Source: Virgibacillus dokdonensis (lineage in GTDB: Bacteria > Bacillota > Bacilli > Bacillales > Amphibacillaceae). From it: a DNA stretch of 64,000 bases. The notes below the pieces were generated by a model, which had not been told where the DNA came from, searched no databases, and was given only the letters and a program-made list of their open reading frames with translations. The stretch lies in assembly GCF_900166595.1 (NCBI RefSeq), contig NZ_LT745763.1:1125760-1189759 (forward strand), given 5' to 3'. The position numbers were made by a program, and so were the translations under genes. Shown here piece after piece: positions 9,538-16,848 of the stretch (position 1 is the stretch's first letter; the number at the start of each line of letters is the position of its first letter).

Positions 9538-9575
9538 AAATCATGTATAACTGTCTACACAATTATACATGATTT
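9538..9575. promoter_or_regulatory. 38-bp palindrome upstream of the minus-strand sigma-54 promoter (candidate activator site)
   Basis: Perfect 13-bp arms AAATCATGTATAA / TTATACATGATTT around a 12-base centre. It lies about 100-135 bp upstream of the minus-strand -24/-12 promoter, a distance usual for enhancer sites. It could instead be a weak AT-rich terminator for the small gene ending at 9733. Between it and that gene, a short direct repeat with core CTGCATTTTA occurs at about 9622 and 9695; the rest of this 350-base gap shows nothing else. Confidence 0.45.
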
Positions 9576-9732
9576 AAAAGCAATTCTACAAATTACTATT
9601 CAACTTGCCATTTGTAAGGTGTCTGCATTTTAAACGTTAATTAAGTACATGTATCATGCCGCATTTTATCACGACATAGATGTTATAAGGTACTGCATTT
9701 TAGACATTGAACGGGAAAGAAAACGATAAATG

Positions 9733-9939
9733 TTAACCAATAACACGGTAATTTTTATGAGCTACAACAGTAGTAGAATAACCGTTGTTTAACTCAGCCA
9801 AATTCTGTGCTTTTGAAATATCGACAATGATACTTTGCTTACAGCTTGAAGGTAGTACTTTTCCTTGTAAAAGTACATCCTCTCTTTTAAATTCGATAAT
9901 ATCACCTGGCTTAGCTGTTTTTGTATCAGGTTTAAACAT
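9733..9939 (-). CDS. DUF2187 family small protein (YkvS-like)
   Basis: A 68-residue protein with the DUF2187/KOW-like pattern: PGDIIEFKRE, then IIVDISKAQNL and a closing VVAHKNYRVI, as in B. subtilis YkvS. Such proteins form a small beta-barrel of unknown function. Ribosome site GGAGGAAA precedes the ATG. It lies 39 bases behind the HTH/coiled-coil gene and is probably cotranscribed with it. Confidence 0.8.
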   Translation of the reverse strand: MFKPDTKTAKPGDIIEFKREDVLLQGKVLPSSCKQSIIVDISKAQNLAELNNGYSTTVVAHKNYRVIG

Positions 9940-9978
9940 AGTATTTCCTCCTTTTAAACAGAATTGATGGAAAAAAGG

Positions 9979-10428
9979 TCATTGAATTTGTTTGCTATGG
10001 AGTAGCTGTATTTGTTTTTTTAGTGTTTCTAATTCTCGTGTTTGTTCTTTATACTTGTGTTCTAACGCATGAAATGATTCGGTAAGTTGATTCATGTTCG
10101 TTACGGTCAAACCAATGGTTTGCATCATACAACGAATCGTTTCTTTGTCTTCTGTCTGATAAACAGTTGATGCTGATTTATTTTCTATGCTTGTGAATTC
10201 AGATAGTAATAAATTTTCAATCTCTGTAAAACTATACTGCTCTTGTTTACATTGTTTAATGTATTTTAGAACATCAATTGCTTCAGGAAGATAGTAATTT
10301 TCATCCTCTTCCTGTGCTTTAGGTACATACATGGCAAATTGTTCTATCCATGTTGCCAGAATGGATGGTGGAACACCTACAATATGTGATAATCCTTGAA
10401 GGCTAAGTAATTCCACTACTGTCACCAC
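9979..10428 (-). CDS. MerR-like HTH protein with C-terminal coiled coil
   Basis: A protein of about 149 residues. The N-terminal 70 residues resemble a MerR/RacA-type winged helix (SHIVGVPPSILATWIEQF, then YYLPEAIDVLKYIKQC). Residues about 105-149 are a predicted coiled coil (ESFHALEHKYKEQTRELETLKKQIQLLHSK). Such small HTH-coiled-coil proteins in Bacillaceae are usually DNA-binding regulators; the target is unknown. The start is uncertain: GTG 10428, its neighbour GTG, or GTG 10416 are all possible and none has a strong ribosome site. Confidence 0.6.
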   Translation of the reverse strand: MVTVVELLSLQGLSHIVGVPPSILATWIEQFAMYVPKAQEEDENYYLPEAIDVLKYIKQCKQEQYSFTEIENLLLSEFTSIENKSASTVYQTEDKETIRCMMQTIGLTVTNMNQLTESFHALEHKYKEQTRELETLKKQIQLLHSKQIQ

Positions 10429-10976
10429 TTTCTTGTTTGTCCAAACACTTATTTCATACAGTTGTGTTATTTAACAAGGCTTGTTTGAAATCTATCTTAC
10501 CCTTGTCAAAAATTATGAACTTTACGATCTATCATAATGGATGGAGACGGTAGTATTATGTGAAAAATGTGGAATAAATAAGTAATTTTCTTTGGAATGT
10601 CTAGAAAAAGGTGATAGCTGTCATTGCTTAGGTTTGTATTGGGTGATTTTTTCGACTGAGATATCGTGTGTTAACGCTTTTGCTCATTATGAGAGTAAAA
10701 AAAAGTATAAGATTTCTTTGGTTTATAGTATGAAGCAAAACGATGCCGTTTTATTCAGCAGAGGTGATTGCTAAGTTTTTATGACAACGTTTTTCGTGTT
10801 GAGTTTGCATGCACCGAGTCGCTATTACAACTTCTTGACATAAGCTAATTCCTCTAAAAACTTGAAGTAATTTTATCATGAAAAGATATTTCTGAAAAGA
10901 AGAAAAATGAACATATGAATTTTTACGAATAGTATACGTTGCGACATGTCTTTAAAAAGTTACATCATAAAATGGG

Positions 10977-11028
10977 TTGACGGTACCTAAATTTTTGTAA
11001 TATACTTTATTCAACAATGTTGAATAAA
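10977..11028 (+). promoter_or_regulatory. Sigma-A promoter with perfect palindromic operator for HMG-CoA lyase
   Basis: TTGACG (10977-10982), an 18-bp spacer and TATACT (11001-11006) form the promoter. It runs straight into a perfect palindrome, TTTATTCAAC-AAT-GTTGAATAAA (11006-11028), covering the expected start site. This is a classical repressor-block arrangement. The repressor family (TetR, GntR or other) cannot be told from the site alone. Confidence 0.75.
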
Positions 11029-11100
11029 AATAAACATAATCGAATACATGTGAATCTTATATTGGAAAATAACAACATCGTCGTAATCTCATATTATGGA

Positions 11101-11115
11101 TTGAAAGCGCATTCT
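11101..11115 (+). promoter_or_regulatory. cre box (CcpA site) in HMG-CoA lyase leader
   Basis: TTGAAAGCGCATTCT matches the consensus WTGNAANCGNWNNCW at every position. It lies about 90 bases downstream of the predicted transcription start, where CcpA acts as a roadblock, implying catabolite repression of HMG-CoA lyase. Confidence 0.7.
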
Positions 11116-11213
11116 AAATTAGCTTTGTATGTACTTATTAATAAATTTTTAAAGTACACAGGCATGAACCATTGTTTTGACTACTATTGGAAGATTAAGA
11201 GAGGGGGAGAAAA

Positions 11214-12128
11214 GTGAATTATCCTGACTATATTTGGCTTAAAGAAGTAGGACCAAGAGATGGGCTACAAAATGAGGAAGCGTTTATTGAGACGGACGAT
11301 AAGGTTAAATGGATCAATATGTTGTCTGAGTCTGGGATTGATGAGATTGAATATTCTTCATTTGTTCATCCAAAATGGATCCCACAGCTGAGGGATGCTC
11401 GAGAAGTAGGGAGAAAAATAAAACGAAATAAGAACGTCTTTTATTCCGCGCTTGTGCCAAATCTAAAAGGTTTAGAGCATGCATTAGAAGTGGGGATTGA
11501 TGGAGCATCCATATTTATGTCTGTAAGTGAAACACATAATAAAAAAAATATTAATAAATCTATTTCAGAAACGTATCCAGTATTGTATGAAGTAATCAAA
11601 GAAGCAAAGCAAGCCAATAAATATGTGACTGGTTATGTGTCAACGGTTTTCGATTGTCCTTATGAAGGTAAAGTGGACCCTGAACATGTTATTCGTGTAT
11701 GTAATCAGCTAATGGAAGATGGTGTAGACGCAATTTCATTAGGAGATACAATTGGAACAGCAGTCCCTTCACAAGTTGAAGCCCTCTTAGAACGGATGTT
11801 GACTGAGTTTAGCTCGGAGCAGTTAATCATGCATTTTCATGATACAAGAGGGATGGCGATAGCGAATATTTTAACATCTCTACGATATGGAATCACTCGT
11901 TTTGATAGTTCTGTAGGAGGGTTAGGTGGTTGTCCATACGCAAGAGGAGCGGCAGGAAATGTGGCAACAAATGATGTACTTTATTTGTTGCACGGTCTAG
12001 GTATAAAAACAGGCATTAAAGAAGATAAAATGCAACAAGCGGCTTTATTTATTCAAGATAAAATTGGCAAGAAATTACCAAGTAAAACAGTAGCTTCACA
12101 AGCAAACGATTATAAAAAGACAGTATAA
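11214..12128 (+). CDS. Hydroxymethylglutaryl-CoA lyase
   Basis: A 304-residue HMGL-like TIM-barrel enzyme cleaving 3-hydroxy-3-methylglutaryl-CoA to acetoacetate and acetyl-CoA, the last step of leucine/isovalerate degradation (B. subtilis YngG type). Seen: KEVGPRDGLQN with R15/D16, metal ligands H207 and H209 in MHFHDTRG, and catalytic C240 in GGLGGCPYARGAAGN. It starts at GTG 11214 behind GAGGGGG. It is regulated separately from the sigma-54 arms, by a sigma-A promoter with palindrome and cre box. Confidence 0.94.
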   Translation: MNYPDYIWLKEVGPRDGLQNEEAFIETDDKVKWINMLSESGIDEIEYSSFVHPKWIPQLRDAREVGRKIKRNKNVFYSALVPNLKGLEHALEVGIDGASIFMSVSETHNKKNINKSISETYPVLYEVIKEAKQANKYVTGYVSTVFDCPYEGKVDPEHVIRVCNQLMEDGVDAISLGDTIGTAVPSQVEALLERMLTEFSSEQLIMHFHDTRGMAIANILTSLRYGITRFDSSVGGLGGCPYARGAAGNVATNDVLYLLHGLGIKTGIKEDKMQQAALFIQDKIGKKLPSKTVASQANDYKKTV

Positions 12129-12149
12129 AGCTTTTTCTAACGAAACGGT

Positions 12150-12563
12150 ATGATATTACTAGGAATGATTGTTTTGAAAAACGCTAGAAATCCAAAAAAT
12201 GTTCATCTACCTGTAGCTCCCTATGTGCATCAAATCGAAATTTCAAACCCAATGAGGTGGTTAACTATTTCTGAGCAATTAGGTATGGGTGTAGATGGAA
12301 ATGTTCCAGAAAGTCCATTAGAGCAAATGGAATTGGCGTTTCAAAATATAGATAATAATTTAGTTGCAGCTAATATGGAAATAAAAGATAATACGAAATT
12401 AGTATTTTACCTTAGTTGAAAATATAGATGCAGAAGCTCGAAAAAAGTGATTAGTGATTTTCTTGGTGATCATTTGCCATGTACTACGATAGTGTATGTA
12501 GTAGCTTTATCAGCTCCGCGATTTAAAGTTGAAATAGATGCTTGGGCGTGCAAAGAAGGATAA
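12150..12563 (+). pseudogene. RidA/YjgF-family pseudogene (frameshifted)
   Basis: The first frame encodes NPKNVHLPVAPYVHQIEI... through NTKLVFYL, clearly the N-terminal two thirds of a RidA-like enamine/imine deaminase. The frame then stops, but the next frame continues with VENIDAEARKK, and a further shift gives VISDFLGDHLPCTTIVYVVA followed by LSAPRFKVEIDAWACKEG and a stop at 12561-12563. Two frameshifts (near 12415 and 12450) therefore inactivate it. A TTG at 12174 may have been the original start. It directly follows HMG-CoA lyase. Confidence 0.85.
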
Positions 12564-12651
12564 CTTTCATATGAAACTAGAAGTTATGAGTTTAATATGA
12601 AATATTTCTATGTTTTGTTTCACTATAGAAAATACACATTTTAGTATAAGC

Positions 12652-12700
12652 AAAAACGAAGGCTATCGTCATAAAGTTTGGCGACTAGGCCTTCGTTTTT
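12652..12700 (+). terminator. Intrinsic terminator behind HMG-CoA lyase/RidA
   Basis: Stem AAAAACGAAGGC / GCCTTCGTTTTT with a loop of about 24 bases, followed by T-rich sequence. The loop text GGCTATCGTCATAAAG recurs in the intergenic region at about 58287. Confidence 0.75.
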
Positions 12701-12748
12701 CTAATGCCATGCCCCGCTGCAATTAGTAAAAAAGTAATTTATTTGGTA

Positions 12749-12903
12749 TTGACCGAATTTGTTTTATCTTATATGATGTTAATGTACTTCGCGCAATCGT
12801 TTGCGCTATATGCTAAAATGTTATTGGATTATTCATTATTTTGTTTCGAATACGTTGTATATTTTAGTATATACAGAATATTATATAAAAGAAAACGATT
12901 GCA
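12749..12903 (+). promoter_or_regulatory. Promoter, LacI-type operator and probable cre of the alpha-glucoside PTS operon
   Basis: TTGACC (12749-12754), a 17-bp spacer and TATGAT (12772-12777) form a sigma-A promoter. Just downstream of the expected start is GCGCAATCGTTTGCGC (12791-12806), matching the MalR-type CGCAAACGTTTGCG operator of LacI-family maltose repressors. AAGAAAACGATTGCA (12889-12903) fits the cre consensus with one mismatch. This suggests substrate induction plus glucose repression. An open frame crossing this region (12704-12946) is not credible. Confidence 0.75.
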
Positions 12904-13146
12904 CATTATGTTTTTTTATTACGATAGAGAAAGGGAGAAAGCATGAAGAATATAATTTCATTTGATTTTTGGCAGAAGTTAGGAAAGGCTTTACTCGTTG
13001 TAGTGGCTGTTATGCCTGCAGCTGGAATCATGATTTCTTTAGGAAAAGTTTTAGGCATAACTGGGGATATTTCTTTTATCCTTGCAGCTGGACGAGTAAT
13101 GGAAGATATAGGTTGGGCAATTATAAATAATTTACATATATTATTT

Positions 13147-14547
13147 CACTAGCGTTGCATTAATTAAATCTGATGATTAAAAATACTAAAAATGTTCAAA
13201 AATTAGTGTTCATACAACAAAAAAATCCTTTACAATGGAAGTACAGGTGGTTCCTGTCCAAATCCAAAAGTAAAGGATAACTGCATGGACAAGAATACAC
13301 TAAAATCATCATTTGGTAAATGGGTTTCACCTATAAATACGAAAAAACTATATGAACAAGTAGAAGAAAATAAACAAGATTACTACACAAAAAAACTGAC
13401 AACGGAAGCGTATATAAAGTTGCTGTTGCTTGCTCAATTACAAGGATTTGAGAGCTTGGAAGAGATGAGCGATGCACTAATAGATGGTGAACTTCAGAAA
13501 GTATTGGGGTTTGAATCGATTAGCCCATCGCAACCTTCAAGGAAGAACAATGAAATGAATCCAGCCATCCTTTCCCATTTATTCTTTGATCTTGCATACA
13601 AAATCAAAGGTCTCCAATTTAAAAATGGGAAATACATGCCATTAAAAATCATTGATTCTAGCACGCTTCCATTAAACTTAACGAATCATAAGTGGGCGAA
13701 ATTCCGTAAAACAAAAGCAGGAGTTAAGCTACATTTACGACTTGTATTTATGGATAAGGGCACCGTCTATCCTGAAAAAACTGTGATTACAACAGCCAAA
13801 GAACATGACAGAAATCAACTGGAAGTTCTCGTAGATGACAAAGAAGCCATGTATGTGTTTGACCGTGGATATGTTGACTATGAACGATTTGACCGAATGA
13901 CGGATGAAGGCTACTTTTTCGTGTCCAGACTAAAGAAAAACGCCGTCATTCGTGAAGTAGAATCATTTTCTGTACCTAAAGATGCTACAGCTTTATCCGA
14001 CAAGATGGTTTACATCGGTTCGACGCAAAATCGCACAGAGAATGTATTCCGTCTACTTGAAGTAGTGGATACAAAGGGGAACATTTTGCGATTAATTACT
14101 AACCGTTTCGATCTAAATTCCGAAGAGATTAGTGAAATTTACCGTCAACGGTGGGCCATAGAGCTATTTTTCAAATGGCTCAAACAGCATGTAGAGATCA
14201 AACACTTTTATGGTATGAGCGAAACTGCCATTCAAAATCAAATCTTCCTTGCGCTCATTGCTTACTGTTTACATGTACTTATCCAGTTAGAGATGAGGAG
14301 TAAGAAGTCCTTACTCCGAATTAGCCGCTGGTTAAATAAAGTGCTGTGGAAACCTGCGTACATCTGGATCCGCAGATTTGACGATAGATCTATTCCGTAA
14401 ATACATACACTGTCGTTGTTGCTAACAGTTTAATTGTATAATTTTTCCAAATGGACAGCCCACCTTTGCTTAGGTAATGTCTTATTGGCAAAAAATCTTG
14501 TGCAAATGATTACTGAATTTTCAAACTAATTTTATGCAACGCTAGTG
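13147..14547 (+). mobile_element. IS4-family insertion sequence, copy 2 (complete), inside the PTS gene
   Basis: A 1401-bp element with a perfect 14-bp terminal inverted repeat (CACTAGCGTTGCAT at 13147-13160, complement at 14534-14547). It is flanked by a 9-bp target duplication ATATTATTT (13138-13146 and 14548-14556). Same family member as 1660-3062. One base in each terminal repeat differs between the copies (A versus G), but within each copy the two ends match. Confidence 0.96.
13285..14400 (+). CDS. IS4-family transposase (copy 2)
   Basis: An intact 371-residue IS4-type DDE transposase with YRQRWAIELFFKWLK at 286-300, like the copy at 1807-2922. It differs at scattered residues (for example LYEQ for LFEQ, EAYIKLLL for AGYIKLML). 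The gene is in the same orientation as the PTS operon it disrupts. Confidence 0.95.
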   Translation: MDKNTLKSSFGKWVSPINTKKLYEQVEENKQDYYTKKLTTEAYIKLLLLAQLQGFESLEEMSDALIDGELQKVLGFESISPSQPSRKNNEMNPAILSHLFFDLAYKIKGLQFKNGKYMPLKIIDSSTLPLNLTNHKWAKFRKTKAGVKLHLRLVFMDKGTVYPEKTVITTAKEHDRNQLEVLVDDKEAMYVFDRGYVDYERFDRMTDEGYFFVSRLKKNAVIREVESFSVPKDATALSDKMVYIGSTQNRTENVFRLLEVVDTKGNILRLITNRFDLNSEEISEIYRQRWAIELFFKWLKQHVEIKHFYGMSETAIQNQIFLALIAYCLHVLIQLEMRSKKSLLRISRWLNKVLWKPAYIWIRRFDDRSIP

Positions 14548-15983
14548 ATATTATTTGCAGTTGCTATTGGTGGTGCTTGGGCAAAAGAGAGAGCTGGTGG
14601 AGCTTTTGCTGCACTTCTCGCCTTTATTCTAATTAACCGAATTACAGGTTCTGTTTTTGGTGTAACAAATGACATGTTTACCGATGCAAAAGCTACCGTA
14701 CGTTCTTTATTTGGAAGCGACCTCATAGTAGCTAATTACTTTACAACCGTATTAGGTGCTCCAGCGTTAAATATGGGAGTATTTATTGGTATTATTTCCG
14801 GGTTTGTGGGGGCGATCATTTATAACAAATACTATAATTACAGCAAGTTACCACAAGCATTATCTTTTTTTAATGGGAAAAGATTCGTCCCGTTTGTAGT
14901 GATTCTTTGGTCTGTTATCATCGCGCTTGTGATGTCAGTCGTATGGCCTTTTATTCAAGGATTAATTAATGACTTCGGAGTGTGGTTAGCGAATTCAAAA
15001 GATGCTGCACCATTCTTAGCTCCTTTTACGATGGGAATGCTTGAACGGTTATTGCTTCCGTTTGGATTACATCATATGTTAACTGTTCCAATTAATTATA
15101 CGGAATTAGGTGGCACCTATACCGTTTTAACAGGTGCGACAGCAGGTGAAATCGTAGCTGGGCAAGATCCACTATGGTTAGCTTGGGTATCTGACTTAGT
15201 AAATTTAAAAGCTAATGGTGACACAACAGCTTATCATCAATTAATGCAAGATGTAACACCAGCAAGGTTTAAAATGGGACAAATGATTTTATCCACCGCT
15301 GTGTTAATGGGAGCAGCTTTAGCAATGTATCGTAATGTGGATAAAGACAAACGTGTAACATATAAATCGATGTTCTTTTCAGCAGGTATAGCTGTATTTA
15401 TTACTGGTGTAACAGAGCCACTTGAATTTATGTTTATGTTTGCGGCTCCATTACTTTACTTTGTTTATGCTATCGTAGCAGGGCTGAGCTTTGCTATTGT
15501 TGATTTGATTCATTTACGTTTACATTCGTTTGGGTTAGTTGAGTTTTTTACCAGGTTACCAATGGCTTTAAATGCAGGGCTTTTAGGAGATGTTATCAAC
15601 TTTGTACTCACTTGTATGGTGTTCTTCGTGTTAAGTTACTTTCTGTTTTACTTTTTCATTAAAAAAATGAATTTAGCAACGCCAGGCCGAGCTGGTAATT
15701 ATTCAGATGATGAAATGGAAAAAGGCGGAGCTGTTCAAGGAGATGAAGAGGTAGTCGCTATTGTAAACATGTTAGGTGGGAAAGAAAACATTGATGAGGT
15801 AGATGCATGTATGACCAGATTACGTGTGTCGTTGAAAGATGTAGAACAAGTAGCGCCAGAAGCAGTTTGGAAAAAAACAGGTGCTATGGGGTTAGTAGTT
15901 AGAGGGACAGGTATTCAAGCAATATATGGCCCGAAAGCAGATGTGTTGAAATCGAAAGTGATTGATTATCTGGAGGATAGATC

Positions 15984-16772
15984 GTGAGGCTGTTAACGTT
16001 AAATTGCCATTCTTGGCTAGAAGATTCGCAACTAGATAAGCTCTCCATTCTAGCAGAAGCAATTCATAATCAATCCTATGACGTTATTGCGTTGCAGGAA
16101 GTGAATCAAACCATTACTGCAAAAAAAGTGAGCGAGAACTTGAAAGCAGATAACTTTATTCTATTGCTACAAAATGAATTACAAGCATTAGGGTCAACGT
16201 ATGAATTCATTTGGGACTATGCACATCTTGCTTATGATCGATTTGAAGAAGGAGTTGCTTTATTAACAAAGCATAAGGTAGTAAATAGACAAGCATTCTT
16301 TGTGAGTGAAAGTGAAGATACAAGCTATTGGAAGGCTCGAAAAGTGGTTGGCATGACAATAGATATAAACGGAAAAGAAGTGGACTTTTATTCCTGTCAT
16401 ATGGGCTGGTGGAACGATAATGCAGAGCCTTTTAAAAGGCAAATGGATCGACTAGTCCAGTCCGTCCCTAAGGATCGGCTCCATTTCTTAGTAGGTGACT
16501 TTAATAATGAAGCATCATTAGAAAATGAAGGATATGATTATGTTCAAGATTTAGGTTATTTTGACACTTATCATTTAGCTAAAGAAAGAGACTTAGGCGT
16601 TACAGTTTGTGGTGATATTGCTGGTTGGCAAGATAGTCTTACGAATAAACGGATTGATTATATTTTCTCTTCCGCAAAGGTTGAAGTCATTCGTTCGCAA
16701 GTGATTTTTAATGGAATGAATTTGCCCATTATTTCTGACCATTATGGCGTAGATGTCACCATCAATATATAA
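15984..16772 (+). CDS. Endonuclease/exonuclease/phosphatase family protein
   Basis: A 262-residue EEP-fold metal-dependent hydrolase: RLLTLNCHSWLE at the start, IALQEVNQ with the metal-binding glutamate near residue 39, VGDFNNEA near 172, RIDYIF and ISDHYGVDV at the end. It starts at GTG 15984, overlapping the EIICB stop (GTGA), behind GGAGGAT. EEP proteins of this type are recurrently encoded in alpha-glucoside PTS operons of Firmicutes; the substrate there is unknown, and a sugar-phosphate or phosphodiester role is only a guess. Downstream of the IS-split gene, its expression is probably reduced by polarity. Confidence 0.85.
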   Translation: MRLLTLNCHSWLEDSQLDKLSILAEAIHNQSYDVIALQEVNQTITAKKVSENLKADNFILLLQNELQALGSTYEFIWDYAHLAYDRFEEGVALLTKHKVVNRQAFFVSESEDTSYWKARKVVGMTIDINGKEVDFYSCHMGWWNDNAEPFKRQMDRLVQSVPKDRLHFLVGDFNNEASLENEGYDYVQDLGYFDTYHLAKERDLGVTVCGDIAGWQDSLTNKRIDYIFSSAKVEVIRSQVIFNGMNLPIISDHYGVDVTINI

Positions 16773-16848
16773 AGGGAATTTGCCGAAATAACAAATAATT
16801 TTGATTATGAAGTAGAAATATAGAAAAGGTAAGAAGGAGAAGACAGCA

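Larger units (their letters stand above)
10429..11213. other. Long intergenic region; leader of HMG-CoA lyase at its right end
   Basis: No convincing gene is visible between 10429 and 10970. Short open frames at 10592-10774 and 11017-11217 lack ribosome sites and recognisable motifs. The right third holds the HMG-CoA lyase promoter (10977-11006), a palindromic operator (11006-11028) and a cre box (11101-11115), listed separately. Confidence 0.6.
12943..15987 (+). pseudogene. PTS alpha-glucoside/maltose EIICB permease gene split by an IS4 element
   Basis: The 5' part (12943-13146) encodes 68 residues starting MKNIISFDFWQKLGKALLVV and ending NNLHILF. The 3' part resumes in frame at 14557 with AVAIGGAWAKERAGGAFAAL and ends at 15987. 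Removing the IS and one copy of the 9-bp duplication ATATTATTT restores a single 544-codon gene. The 3' part holds the EIIC membrane domain (GVTEPLEFMFMFAAP) and a C-terminal EIIB domain with the phosphorylated cysteine in EVDACMTRLRVS. Intact, it would import and phosphorylate an alpha-glucoside. The ribosome site GAAAGGGAG is intact, so a 69-residue stub is made; a GTG at 14545 could restart translation but without an obvious ribosome site. Confidence 0.95.

Noticed and set aside
10592..10774. 60-codon open frame before the HMG-CoA lyase promoter
   Set aside because: TTG start without ribosome site, no motif, low-complexity composition of random AT-rich DNA.
11017..11217. 66-codon frame whose stop overlaps the HMG-CoA lyase GTG start
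   Set aside because: Its ATG lies inside the operator palindrome, practically at the transcription start, with no ribosome site; the frame also spans a perfect cre box. A leaderless coupled peptide is possible but unsupported.
12704..12946. 80-codon frame across the PTS control region
   Set aside because: It covers the promoter, operator and cre; no ribosome site; hydrophobic content follows from T-rich sequence.
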